Shown piece by piece: positions 18,692 to 26,936 of a stretch of DNA of 64,000 bases. The DNA comes from an uncultured Cellulophaga sp. (GTDB taxonomy: Bacteria; Bacteroidota; Bacteroidia; Flavobacteriales; Flavobacteriaceae): NCBI GenBank assembly GCA_947496695.1, contig CANMEI010000001.1, forward strand, positions 496,001-560,000, read 5' to 3'. The notes below the pieces were generated by a model. It did no database searches. It saw nothing but the letters and a program-made list of their open reading frames with translations, and was not told the DNA's origin. Numbering within the stretch: position 1 is the first letter of the stretch; each line of letters opens with the position of its first letter. A program made the position numbers and the translations under genes.

Positions 18692-19744
18692 TTAAATACC
18701 TAATATTTTTTTAAGCACCTCGTTATCTATTGATGCACCTGCAAAATCATCAAACGTTTTTTTCGTTGCTTCTATTATATGTTTTTGAATAAAAGGAGCT
18801 CCTTCTTTTGCACCCTGTTCCGGGCTTTTCATACAACACTCCCATTCCATTACCGCCCAAACATTGCAATTATACTGAGTTAACTTAGAAAAAATACCTT
18901 TAAAATCTACTTGTCCATCACCAGGAGACCTAAACCTACCTGCTCTATCAATCCAATCGGAATAACCACCATATACACCCTGTTTACCAGTTGGATTAAA
19001 CTCAGCATCTTTTACATGAAATGCTTTTATAAATTCATGATAATGATCAATAAAAGTTAAATAATCTAAATGTTGCAAAACAAAATGACTAGGATCATAG
19101 AGCATATGAGCACGTTTATGATTATTAGTTACCTTTAAAAACCTCTCAAAAGAAACCCCATCATGCAAATCTTCTCCAGGATGAATTTCATAACAAACAT
19201 CTACGCCTTGCTCGTCAAAATGATTTAAAATAGGTAACCAGCGTTTTGCTAACTCTTCAAAACCCATCTCTACTAATCCTGGAGGTCTTTGTGGCCATGG
19301 ATACATGGTATGCCACAAAAGCGCACCTGAAAAAGTTGCATGAGATTTTAAACCCAATCGACCACTAGCCGTTCCCGCTTTTTTTACTGTATCTATTGCC
19401 CATTTTGTTCTCGCTTTTGGATTATTTTTAACAAAGTCAGGTGCAAAACCATCAAACATAGTATCATAAGCAGGGTTTACTGCAACTAATTGCCCTTGCA
19501 AATGAGTTGACAATTCAGTAATTTCTAACCCATATGAATTTATTTTCCCTTTTAATTCATCACAATAAACTTGACTTTCTGCAGCTTTATCTAAATCAAT
19601 CAAAAAACTTTCCCAAGTAGGAATCTGAATTCCTTTATATCCTAAATCAGCCGCCCATTTACACATTCCATCCAAGGTATTAAATGGTGCTTTTTTATCT
19701 ACAAACTGTGCTAAAAAAATTGCCGGCCCCTTTATTGTATTCAT
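18692..19744 (-). CDS. Sugar phosphate isomerase/epimerase family protein (TIM barrel)
   Basis: 350 residues of the xylose-isomerase-like AP-endonuclease-2 superfamily. Metal-site features are visible: CYEIHPGEDLHDG near residue 191 (Glu, His), YDPSHF near 217 (Asp, His), HVKDAE near 243 and MEWE near 296. No signal peptide is present, so it is cytoplasmic. It is directly upstream of the DUF1080 lipoprotein (11 nt gap). Exact substrate is unknown; isomerisation or epimerisation of a keto-sugar is a reasonable inference. Confidence 0.83.
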   Translation of the reverse strand: MNTIKGPAIFLAQFVDKKAPFNTLDGMCKWAADLGYKGIQIPTWESFLIDLDKAAESQVYCDELKGKINSYGLEITELSTHLQGQLVAVNPAYDTMFDGFAPDFVKNNPKARTKWAIDTVKKAGTASGRLGLKSHATFSGALLWHTMYPWPQRPPGLVEMGFEELAKRWLPILNHFDEQGVDVCYEIHPGEDLHDGVSFERFLKVTNNHKRAHMLYDPSHFVLQHLDYLTFIDHYHEFIKAFHVKDAEFNPTGKQGVYGGYSDWIDRAGRFRSPGDGQVDFKGIFSKLTQYNCNVWAVMEWECCMKSPEQGAKEGAPFIQKHIIEATKKTFDDFAGASIDNEVLKKILGI

Positions 19745-19982
19745 TTTTTGCTAATATTTTATTAAAACACTCATTATTATACAATTACAACATTTTTACT
19801 TGTATTTACGCAATAACTTATAATAGAAAACATCATACTTTATAAATATAACAAATTGCAATGAAAGACAATAGATTATAATGCCCAAAACCAGATGAAA
19901 TTTATTACGAATCCGTTATACGAACAAAATAGTAGTAGAATATATTAAGATTAAAAAATACTATGTAAATTAGTATTCTGTA

Positions 19983-19996
19983 GTAATTGCAATTAC
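19983..19996. promoter_or_regulatory. 14-bp perfect palindrome upstream of the ASCH gene
   Basis: GTAATTGCAATTAC reads the same on both strands. It is followed at once by a small hairpin (ACAGT 19995-19999 with ACTGT 20005-20009). Its place 72 nt upstream of the start codon suits an operator, but no regulator is known. Confidence 0.3.
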
Positions 19997-20033
19997 AGTA
20001 AAAAACTGTTTTCTTAAAGTTTATAGTTTTTAA

Positions 20034-20045
20034 ACTAAATTTAGT
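20034..20045. promoter_or_regulatory. 12-bp palindrome near the ASCH gene start
   Basis: ACTAAATTTAGT is a perfect inverted repeat 23 nt ahead of the ATG at 20069, where it would overlap the promoter or transcript start. AT-rich palindromes also arise by chance. Confidence 0.25.
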
Positions 20046-20068
20046 AGTACTTATATTGAAATAAAAAT

Positions 20069-20530
20069 ATGGACAATGCTTCAGCCCGAAATATGTGGGG
20101 CGATTATTTAGATAAACATTTAGAAGATGCTTTTGTAGAGTCACCAAAAACAATTCATTTTAGTGATAATGAAATCGATGCGAATAAATGTGTTGACTTA
20201 GTATTAAAAGGAATAAAAAAAGCTACATCTTCTTCATTAATTGGCTTACAATCTCGAAACGAACCGCTACCTAAAATTGGTGAATTTACAGTAATTACTG
20301 ATTGGAACAAAAATGCTAAGTGTATTGTAAAGACTACAGGTGTAAAGCTAAAACCATTTTTTTCTATTGATGCTAATTATGTAGAAAAAGAAGGTGAAAG
20401 AGATAATTTTTTAGAATATTGGAAAAAAACAAATTGGGATTATTACACACGTGAATTGAGCAAATATAAAAAAACACCAAAAGAAAGTATGATTATAGTA
20501 TGCCAAGAATTTGAAAAAGTATATGGATAA
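20069..20530 (+). CDS. ASCH domain-containing protein
   Basis: A 153-residue cytoplasmic protein matching the ASCH family (RNA-binding PUA-like fold): ATSSSLIGLQSRNEPLPKIG near residue 53, a DW residue pair (VITDWNKNAKCIVKTTGV) and a C-terminal YYTRELSKYKKTPKESM segment with the conserved pattern of phyla-wide YqfB/ASCH proteins. Some ASCH proteins are RNases or amidohydrolases; function here is not determined. It is monocistronic, inserted between two minus-strand sugar genes, and ends at a shared terminator. Confidence 0.78.
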   Translation: MDNASARNMWGDYLDKHLEDAFVESPKTIHFSDNEIDANKCVDLVLKGIKKATSSSLIGLQSRNEPLPKIGEFTVITDWNKNAKCIVKTTGVKLKPFFSIDANYVEKEGERDNFLEYWKKTNWDYYTRELSKYKKTPKESMIIVCQEFEKVYG

Positions 20531-20567
20531 AAAACAAGGTTATCAAATGTTTGATAGCCTTGTTTTT
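20530..20567. terminator. Bidirectional terminator between the ASCH gene and the oxidoreductase gene
   Basis: An 18-bp stem with one G-T wobble (20530-20547 with 20550-20567, core ACAAGG/CCTTGT), flanked by A and T runs, serves the two convergent genes. Confidence 0.85.
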
Positions 20568-20573
20568 GAGATT

Positions 20574-21713
20574 TTATTGTTCTAATTCTATCCAAACATT
20601 ACCTAATTTATGAGATGTTACGGTACTTTCAATAAAATTTAACCCACGCACACCATCTAACATAGTTGGAAATTCTCCATCATTATAAACTTCTCCTCTA
20701 ACAGCTTTTGCTACACCAAAATAAATATTTGCCATAGCATCAAAAATACCTTCTGGATGACCTGGTGGTAATTTTGTACCATTTAAAGATAATTCTGAAT
20801 TATATGCATGACCAGGCTTATAGACTTGCATTGGTTTATCATCACTCATAAGGTACAAATAATTGGGGTTTTCTTGCTCCCACCTAAAGCCACCTTTATC
20901 ACCATAGATAGCAATCGCTAACCCGTTTTCTTCTCCTGTTGCTATTTGACTTGAACGGATTATACCTTTCGCATTATTATTAAAGCGAATTAATGCAGTA
21001 CCGTCAATATCCATAGTATTATCATCATATAAATAATTTAAATCTGCTAATAACGATTTAATTTTCATACCCGTACTGTATTCAATCATATTAAAAGCAT
21101 GAACACCAATATCTCCCATGCAGCAACTTAAACCAGCTTTTTTAGGATCTATACGCCAAGTAGAACTTCTTTTTTCTTTATCATGAATTATGGTATTTAT
21201 CCAGCCTTGATAATATCTAGCATCTACTTTTTGAATCTTACCAATTACACCTGCCTTTATCATTTCTCGCATTTGACGAACCATAGGATAACCTGTATAG
21301 GTATGTGTTACGGCAAAAATAGTTCCTGATTTGTTTAATGAAGCTTGTAATTCTTTTGCTTCTTCATAAGTTGTAGTCAGAGGTTTTTCACAAATAACAT
21401 GAAAACCATTATCTAACAATTTTTTTGCCATAGGAAAATGCAAAAAATTTGGCGTTAAAATACAACATACTTGAATACGCTCTTCTTTTGGAAGCTTCGT
21501 CTCTTGTGAAACTAGAGTTTCATAATCTTTATATATTCTATTGGTTGGTATATCAATCTCTTCAGCAAATGCTAAATTATTTTCAAAATTTGAAGTAAAA
21601 ACACCTGCAACAATTTCGTAGTTATCATTCATTTGAGCCGCTACCCTATGTAAAATTCCTATAAGCGAATTTCCACCACCACCTAATACTCCTAACCTAA
21701 TTTTTTTTGCCAT
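20574..21713 (-). CDS. Gfo/Idh/MocA family oxidoreductase
   Basis: A 379-residue NAD(P)-dependent dehydrogenase of sugars or cyclitols. The Rossmann motif GVLGGGGNSLIG is near residue 8, the family EKPLTTT motif (catalytic-region Lys) near 108, and the C-terminal beta-sheet domain carries the conserved DIGVHAFNMIEY near 200 (His). No signal peptide is present. It lies on the same strand as the isomerase and DUF1080 genes but is separated by the ASCH gene. Context suggests a 3-keto-sugar or inositol-like substrate; unproven. Confidence 0.88.
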   Translation of the reverse strand: MAKKIRLGVLGGGGNSLIGILHRVAAQMNDNYEIVAGVFTSNFENNLAFAEEIDIPTNRIYKDYETLVSQETKLPKEERIQVCCILTPNFLHFPMAKKLLDNGFHVICEKPLTTTYEEAKELQASLNKSGTIFAVTHTYTGYPMVRQMREMIKAGVIGKIQKVDARYYQGWINTIIHDKEKRSSTWRIDPKKAGLSCCMGDIGVHAFNMIEYSTGMKIKSLLADLNYLYDDNTMDIDGTALIRFNNNAKGIIRSSQIATGEENGLAIAIYGDKGGFRWEQENPNYLYLMSDDKPMQVYKPGHAYNSELSLNGTKLPPGHPEGIFDAMANIYFGVAKAVRGEVYNDGEFPTMLDGVRGLNFIESTVTSHKLGNVWIELEQ

Positions 21714-21970
21714 TGCTATTGTAAATATTCAGATTTGTTTTTACTACAATTTACAAATTACTTTATCAGTGAACAAGCTAAATTAATGATCTACAGTAAC
21801 TAGAAATAGTTTTAAACTAAACAATTTAAAAAAACATTAAATTTAATTAGTTGTATCTCAAAGAATAGTTTTTAAAGAAATAATTAACTTAACACATTGG
21901 TTTTTAAATTTTTATTAAAACCAACCTAACTATTTAATAGTGTAATTTTACCTGCTAAATTAGTTGGACT
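21714..21970. other. AT-rich leader upstream of the small membrane peptide ORF
   Basis: No gene is visible. A hairpin with a one-base bulge (TTGGTTTT at 21897-21904 with AAAACCAA at 21917-21924) precedes a poor -7-like box TAATTTTA at 21943-21950, which sits 20 nt before the ATG at 21971. Confidence 0.4.
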
Positions 21971-22060
21971 ATGGAGAAGAATTATATTATACTACTATTA
22001 GTATACGTAGTTGCATTTATAAGCGCTATAATTTTAAAACCTATTATTAATAAGAAATAG
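21971..22060 (+). CDS. Possible 29-residue single-pass membrane peptide
   Basis: ATG to TAG encodes 29 residues: a short charged N-terminus (MEKN), about 18 hydrophobic residues (YIILLLVYVVAFISAIIL) and a basic tail (KPIINKK). This is the arrangement of small bacterial transmembrane peptides. The ORF is alone in a 1-kb gap and is followed 31 nt later by a strong intrinsic terminator, so the stretch is probably transcribed. I recognise no family. An untranslated small RNA is the alternative. Confidence 0.4.
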   Translation: MEKNYIILLLVYVVAFISAIILKPIINKK

Positions 22061-22091
22061 GTAAAACAATCTACATGATACAATTTTTATA

Positions 22092-22126
22092 AAAAGCCCA
22101 GAACTAAATTCTGGGCTTTTATTTTT
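22092..22126 (+). terminator. Strong intrinsic terminator after the small membrane peptide ORF
   Basis: A perfect 12-bp stem (22092-22103 with 22109-22120, core AGCCCAGAA) with a 5-nt loop is followed by ATTTTTT. No annotated gene lies directly upstream except the 29-codon ORF, so it marks the end of a short transcript. The A-rich left flank makes it usable from the minus strand too, but no minus-strand gene ends here. Confidence 0.85.
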
Positions 22127-22634
22127 TGTAGAGATAAATTTACAATACTGCCAAACCTTACTAAATAATTTATTATAGTAATCATTTATATTTATTAATG
22201 AATATATTGACTTAGGAAGTTCCCCCCGAAACCTAAAAATCAAATAGCTGAATAAATTCAAAATTCAATTAAAATTAATCATACTATATATTAAACAGAA
22301 TAGTAATTTTAGGTTTGACAGTTTTCTGTTGTAAATTTATTTTATCATTTTTTAAAACCTTTTTAAAGAGTTTTTCGTTTTTTTTAAGATAGATTATTAA
22401 GTATGATACTTCAATAATGTTATTAATGCAAATATTACAAATTATTATTAACTTAAAATATTTAATTACACTCTATTTTAAATACTTATATTTTTAATAA
22501 AGTATTATTTTAAGGTCTAAATTTAAGAGTAAATAAGATTTTAACAGAATTCTAATGTGTCAATGGTGCTAAAAACTGTATAGATGGTAGTAAAAAAATT
22601 AAGGTGTGTAACAAAAAACACTATTTTGCAATAT
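22127..22634. other. Very AT-rich gene-free region upstream of the LytTR operon
   Basis: I see no coding pattern, tRNA or strong hairpin. One isolated GC cluster (run of six C near 22223) stands out. An antisense 75-codon frame through here also crosses the terminator at 22092 and has no protein-like composition, so I discount it. Confidence 0.5.
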
Positions 22635-22663
22635 ATGAACCAATTACACTTAAAAATGAACCA
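22635..22663 (+). promoter_or_regulatory. Direct repeat with 21-bp period, candidate LytTR binding site
   Basis: ATGAACCA occurs at 22635-22642 and 22656-22663, exactly 21 bp apart (two helical turns). Read on the other strand each gives TGGTTCAT, containing the GTTNRK part of the described LytTR half-site. Paired half-sites with about 21-bp period are how LytTR regulators bind. It sits 37 bp upstream of the -7 box of the LytTR gene, so autoregulation is suggested. Confidence 0.45.
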
Positions 22664-22700
22664 TTGATACATTCATTATAAAATTACAAAAAATTACTCT

Positions 22701-22708
22701 TATTTTTG
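22701..22708 (+). promoter_or_regulatory. -7 promoter box of the LytTR operon
   Basis: TATTTTTG matches TAnnTTTG, 29 nt ahead of the start codon at 22738. Confidence 0.5.
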
Positions 22709-22737
22709 AAATACCCAACTTTTTATAAAGAACCGAA

Positions 22738-23478
22738 ATGTTAAAAGCCGTAATTGTAGATGATGAAACTAAAGCCCTTCAAAGTCTAACCTGGGAACTC
22801 ACTAATTTTAGTGATGAAATAAACATAATGGCATCATTTACCAACCCAATTGAAGCTTTATCTTATTTAAACAGTAATATAAATGTTCCTGATTGTCTTT
22901 TTTTAGATATTGAAATGCCTACAATGGATGGTTTTCAATTTATACAAAAATTAAACAATAGAGATTTTCCAATTGTAATCACAACAGCTTACAACCAATA
23001 TGCGATTAAGGCTTTAAAAAATGAAGCTATTGATTATCTATTAAAACCAATAGATTCTGATGATTTAAATGACACTATTGAAAAGATTAAAAAATTTAAT
23101 TCTAAAAATTTCTCTACAGATAAATTAGAAAAAATATTATTGAATTTTCATTCAAATCAAGTTCAAAAAAAAATTACTATTAATGCTGATGGAAAACTTT
23201 TATTTCTACATAACGAGGAAATATCACACATAGAATCAGATGGTAATTATAGTACTATATTTTTAAGTGATGACAATAAAATTGTACTAACAAAAAAATT
23301 AAAAGAGGTCAATGAAATTCTACCCCCTGAAATATTTTTCAGAATACATAATTCGTACATTGTAAACCTAACTAAGGTTAAAGAATTTTACAAAGCAGAA
23401 GGTTATATTATATTAGAAAACAACCAAAAAATACCTGTTTCACGCCAAAAAAAGTCTGATTTTTTAGACTTATTATAA
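22738..23478 (+). CDS. LytTR-family response regulator
   Basis: A 246-residue two-component regulator. The N-terminal receiver domain (about 1-120) has the acidic pocket DDE near residue 8, phospho-acceptor Asp in FLDIEMPTMDG near residue 56, a conserved Thr/Ala (TTAYNQYA) near 84 and Lys in YLLKPID near 104. The C-terminal LytTR DNA-binding domain (about 145-246) shows EISHIESDGNYSTIF and FFRIHNSYIVNL. It is followed 6 nt later by its probable kinase partner. Confidence 0.94.
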   Translation: MLKAVIVDDETKALQSLTWELTNFSDEINIMASFTNPIEALSYLNSNINVPDCLFLDIEMPTMDGFQFIQKLNNRDFPIVITTAYNQYAIKALKNEAIDYLLKPIDSDDLNDTIEKIKKFNSKNFSTDKLEKILLNFHSNQVQKKITINADGKLLFLHNEEISHIESDGNYSTIFLSDDNKIVLTKKLKEVNEILPPEIFFRIHNSYIVNLTKVKEFYKAEGYIILENNQKIPVSRQKKSDFLDLL

Positions 23479-23484
23479 CTTTAA

Positions 23485-25467
23485 ATGATATCAAATTTTC
23501 AGCATAAATTTTATACGTACCAAGTAAACCATTTAAACTCTAAAATCTTAAAACATCTGTTTTTCTGGTTATTATTTTTTACTGCAAATTTTATAAGTTC
23601 ACAACAAATACCCCAAAGTTTTAAATTAAAAGTTGATAGCATTATTACTAATGCTCCTAAAACTTATAATGCAATTGACAAAAAATTAAAAACTATAGAA
23701 TATGACACAATTCTATTGGCTTACTTTTTAAATAAATCAAAAGAACACAAATACAAAGAGGGTCAATCATATGCATTAAATCACTTAGGTAGTAATTACA
23801 GAAATTCATCACAATTAAAAAAAGGTATAAGTTATCACGAAGAAGCTTTAAAAATTGCAAAACAAGCCAATAATGTAGCTCTACAACTTTATAGCTTAAA
23901 CATGCTAAGTCTTTCATATAGATATATGGATGCAATAAAAACAGCTTTCAGCTATGCACAACAAGCGCTTGAATTAGGAGAATCAGAAAAAAACCCAACT
24001 TTTCAAATAAAAAGAAATGTAACTTTTGCAATAAATAATATTGGCAATATATACTTGTCATTAAAACAATATGAAATTGCAATTGAAAAATTTAATACCT
24101 CACTAAAACAAGATGAAAACATAGGTAATACTATTGGCTTAGCCGTAAATAATCAAAACATTGGTACTTGTTATGAAGAGTTAGGTCAATTAGACTTAGC
24201 TTTAAAATATTACAAAAAAGGGTATCAATACAACAAACAAATTAATATTGAAATAGGAACATTAATCTGTAATAATTACATCGCTCAAGTTTACATAAAA
24301 CAAAACAAAACTACTGATGCGAAAAAATTATTAAACATTATATTAGAAAAAGCTCTAAAAGCTAATAACAATTATCTCGCCGCTGGAATCTATTTAAATT
24401 TAGGAATGGCTCAAATGCAGCTTAAAGAATATAATAGTGCAGAAAATCATCTACTAAAAGGTATATTTTTAGCTAAAAAAATTGATTTACCAAAATATCA
24501 GGTGTCAGGTAATTATCATCTATCAGCATTATATTCAATTCAAAAAGATTATAAAAAATCATTAGAATACTACAAAAAGGCAAAGTCGATTGATGAGACA
24601 ATTAGTAATGAAACTAATATAAAATACGTAAATGATATTTTATTTAGGTATGACACTGAAAAGAAAAACAATCAAATTGAAGCATTAGCAAGAGAAAATG
24701 AACTTGTAAGGTTAAAGCTTAAAAAAAATGAAAATACCATTTTAATTAGCCTATTATTATTAACCTTAGTAGCACTAATACTCTACATTCTATATCGTCA
24801 ATTCCAATTAAAAAGTGAAAAAAAGTTACTGACCCTAGAGCAAACAATGCTAAGAAGTCAAATGAATCCTCATTTTTTATTCAATTCATTAAACTCAATT
24901 AAGCTTTATATTATAAATAATGAAACTAAAAATGCAGTTTATTATCTAAATAAATTTTCAAAATTAGTCCGAAAAATTCTTGAAGCTTCTACATTAAAAG
25001 AAATTTCTTTAGCTGACGAATTAGAAACTATTCAGTTATATATGAATATTGAAAATATTAGATTTTCAAATAATATAGATTTTCAAATACAAATTGAAAA
25101 AGGCATTGACACCGAACAAATTAAAATACCGTCATTAATATTACAACCTTTTTTAGAAAATGCAATTTGGCATGGCTTATCTTCAAAAGAAGGAGATAAA
25201 AAGATTAAAATTGATGTCACAAATAAAAATGATTATTATAATATAATATCTATAACTGATAATGGTATTGGAAGAAATGCTTCTGAAGTTATTAAAGAAA
25301 ATAAAGTTTTAAAAAGAAAATCTATTGGCATAGATATTACTAAAGAGCGTTTATACAATTTTTCAAAAGACTACCATAACTCTTTTGAGGTATCAATTAT
25401 TGATCTATATGATAAATTTGAAACTCCATGTGGCACTAAAGTAATTATATCATTACCAACTATTTAG
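23485..25467 (+). CDS. Sensor histidine kinase with periplasmic TPR repeats (LytS/YehU-type kinase core)
   Basis: 660 residues. An N-terminal hydrophobic segment (about 24-40, ending ISSQ) acts as signal or anchor, then TPR repeats fill about 90-400 (for example EIAIEKFNTSLKQDENIGN and DLALKYYKKGYQYNKQ). A transmembrane helix lies near 413-435, then a coiled link and the His_kinase core with the phospho-acceptor motif QMNPHFLFNSLNS near 465. The ATPase domain has QPFLENAIWHGL and ITDNGIGRNAS. The TPR part probably senses a partner or ligand outside the membrane. It pairs with the LytTR regulator; the stop overlaps convergent DUF3109 by 8 nt. Confidence 0.92.
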   Translation: MISNFQHKFYTYQVNHLNSKILKHLFFWLLFFTANFISSQQIPQSFKLKVDSIITNAPKTYNAIDKKLKTIEYDTILLAYFLNKSKEHKYKEGQSYALNHLGSNYRNSSQLKKGISYHEEALKIAKQANNVALQLYSLNMLSLSYRYMDAIKTAFSYAQQALELGESEKNPTFQIKRNVTFAINNIGNIYLSLKQYEIAIEKFNTSLKQDENIGNTIGLAVNNQNIGTCYEELGQLDLALKYYKKGYQYNKQINIEIGTLICNNYIAQVYIKQNKTTDAKKLLNIILEKALKANNNYLAAGIYLNLGMAQMQLKEYNSAENHLLKGIFLAKKIDLPKYQVSGNYHLSALYSIQKDYKKSLEYYKKAKSIDETISNETNIKYVNDILFRYDTEKKNNQIEALARENELVRLKLKKNENTILISLLLLTLVALILYILYRQFQLKSEKKLLTLEQTMLRSQMNPHFLFNSLNSIKLYIINNETKNAVYYLNKFSKLVRKILEASTLKEISLADELETIQLYMNIENIRFSNNIDFQIQIEKGIDTEQIKIPSLILQPFLENAIWHGLSSKEGDKKIKIDVTNKNDYYNIISITDNGIGRNASEVIKENKVLKRKSIGIDITKERLYNFSKDYHNSFEVSIIDLYDKFETPCGTKVIISLPTI

Positions 25468-26029
25468 TCATATCATTTGCCACTTGTTCCAATTCAGCAT
25501 ACCACTCTTCACCAAATTTACTAACCAAAGCTTCTTTAACAAACTTATATATAGGCACTTGTAACTCTGAACCTAAAGAACATGCTGCGTCGCAAATTTC
25601 CCACTTATGATAATTAACTGCTGTAAACTCAGAATACTCTCTAATACGAACGGGGTACATATGACATGAAACTGGTTTTTTCCAAGTAGTTACACCTGCA
25701 TTATACGCATCTTCTAAACCACATTTTGCAGTTCCATTATCTGAAAAAACCACATAAGCACATTCACTACCGTTTACCAACGGAGTTTCCCATTCACCAT
25801 CTTCACCTCTTATAAAAGCACCTTCTTTTTCTATAACAGCAATACCTTCAGCTCTTAAAAAAGGTTTTACATCTCGGTATATATCAACCAAAATTTCAGT
25901 TTCTCTATCATCAAGCGGAGCTCCTGCGTCACCATCAATACAACAAGCTCCTTTACACGCTGTTATATTGCATACAAAATCATTTTCGATAATTTCTTCC
26001 GAGATTAACGTTTTTCCTATCTGAAACAT
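25460..26029 (-). CDS. DUF3109 family cysteine-rich protein
   Basis: 189 residues, cytoplasmic. The N-terminus carries CNITACKGACCIDGDAGAP near residue 20, a cluster of four Cys, with more Cys at SECAYV, KCGLEDA, VSCHMYPVRI and ICDAACS. The pattern fits a metal or iron-sulfur binding fold related to CxxCxxxCC zinc/iron-sulfur families. Its function is unknown. It is monocistronic with a TATCTTTG box 19 nt upstream, and its 3' end overlaps the kinase gene. Confidence 0.85.
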   Translation of the reverse strand: MFQIGKTLISEEIIENDFVCNITACKGACCIDGDAGAPLDDRETEILVDIYRDVKPFLRAEGIAVIEKEGAFIRGEDGEWETPLVNGSECAYVVFSDNGTAKCGLEDAYNAGVTTWKKPVSCHMYPVRIREYSEFTAVNYHKWEICDAACSLGSELQVPIYKFVKEALVSKFGEEWYAELEQVANDMTK

Positions 26030-26048
26030 ACTTCATATTATATAACTG

Positions 26049-26056
26049 CAAAGATA
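26049..26056 (-). promoter_or_regulatory. -7 promoter box of the DUF3109 gene
   Basis: TATCTTTG on the minus strand, 19 nt ahead of the start; 50 bp away a second box faces the other way for marC. Confidence 0.55.
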
Positions 26057-26106
26057 CTTTATCTAAATATATTTAAGCCTAAAACGCCTAATATTGAATT
26101 AAAATG

Positions 26107-26114
26107 TAAATTTG
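26107..26114 (+). promoter_or_regulatory. -7 promoter box of the marC-like gene
   Basis: TAAATTTG matches TAnnTTTG, 17 nt ahead of ATG 26132. Confidence 0.55.
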
Positions 26115-26131
26115 CACCCAAACTATTTGAC

Positions 26132-26710
26132 ATGGATTTACATTTTAATTTTAAAGAAATTGCCACTGCAACCATGGTACTTTTTGCGGTTATAGATATT
26201 TTAGGAAGTATTCCTATTATAATTGGCCTACGTAACAAAGTAGGTCATATACAGTCAGAAAAAGCTTCAATAGTTGCCGCACTAATTATGATTGCTTTTC
26301 TATTTGTTGGTGATGAAATTCTGAGTCTAATTGGTATTGATGTAAATTCTTTTGCTGTAGCTGGGTCGTTTATTATATTTTTCTTAGCTATAGAAATGAT
26401 TTTAGGTATAACACTTTATAAAGATGATGAACCAGAAAGTGCATCTATAGTACCAATAGCTTTCCCATTAATAGCAGGAGCCGGCACTATGACATCAATT
26501 TTATCATTAAGAGCAGAATATCATGTTGAAAATATTATAATAGCCATTTTAATAAATATTATTTTTGTTTACGTTGTGTTAAAATCATCTAGGAAAATAG
26601 AAAAAAGACTAGGTAATGGCGGATTAAGTATTATTAGAAAAGTTTTTGGTGTAATTTTACTTGCAATAGCTGTAAAGTTGTTTGCAGCGAATATAAATGA
26701 ACTTTTTTAA
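26132..26710 (+). CDS. MarC family (UPF0056) integral membrane protein
   Basis: 192 residues with six hydrophobic segments, matching the MarC/UPF0056 family: ATMVLFAVIDILGSIPIIIG near residue 12 and the conserved VPIAFPLIAGAGTMTSIL near 109. Once linked to multidrug resistance, MarC has no confirmed transport substrate. The next small gene overlaps its end by 14 nt, suggesting a two-gene unit. Confidence 0.9.
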   Translation: MDLHFNFKEIATATMVLFAVIDILGSIPIIIGLRNKVGHIQSEKASIVAALIMIAFLFVGDEILSLIGIDVNSFAVAGSFIIFFLAIEMILGITLYKDDEPESASIVPIAFPLIAGAGTMTSILSLRAEYHVENIIIAILINIIFVYVVLKSSRKIEKRLGNGGLSIIRKVFGVILLAIAVKLFAANINELF

Positions 26711-26936
26711 GCTAATTATACAATTTATTATAATGAATAAAATAGTAAATATTATTCTAATTATCATTGCTATAGCCCTAATTGGTTATAACTCTACAAT
26801 GTTAGATTTTGATAATTTGTTTGTAGGTGATAGTATTATTGCGCTTATTGGTATTGTAGCAGCACTTTGCGCAATTGTACTTTTAGTAATTTTTATGATA
26901 TCAAAAAAAATTCAGAAAAAAATAGAAGAGAATTAA
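26697..26936 (+). CDS. Small membrane protein, function unknown
   Basis: 79 residues from ATG 26697, or 67 from ATG 26733 (MNKIVNIILIIIAIALIGYN), which looks like the more natural start because its helix begins at once. Two hydrophobic helices flank a polar loop (MLDFDNLFVGDS), with a basic tail (SKKIQKKIEEN). This is a recurring small flavobacterial protein type, but I know no function. It overlaps marC upstream and the S41 protease gene by 4 nt at its 3' end. Confidence 0.7.
   Translation: MNFFKLIIQFIIMNKIVNIILIIIAIALIGYNSTMLDFDNLFVGDSIIALIGIVAALCAIVLLVIFMISKKIQKKIEEN

Larger units (their letters stand above)
19745..20068. other. Intergenic region with palindromes upstream of the ASCH gene
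   Basis: No gene is supported here. A short in-frame stretch at 19895-19948 (17 codons from ATG) looks faintly protein-like but is too short to call. Two perfect palindromes (19983-19996 and 20034-20045) are listed separately. Confidence 0.5.

Noticed and set aside
19895-19948. 17-codon frame MKFITNPLYEQNSSRIY upstream of the ASCH gene
   Set aside because: Protein-like by eye but too short, with no upstream start and other frames in the same stretch looking equally plausible.
22034-22261. 75-codon antisense frame over the 22-kb gap
   Set aside because: It runs through the strong terminator at 22092-22120 and has no recognisable composition or start context.
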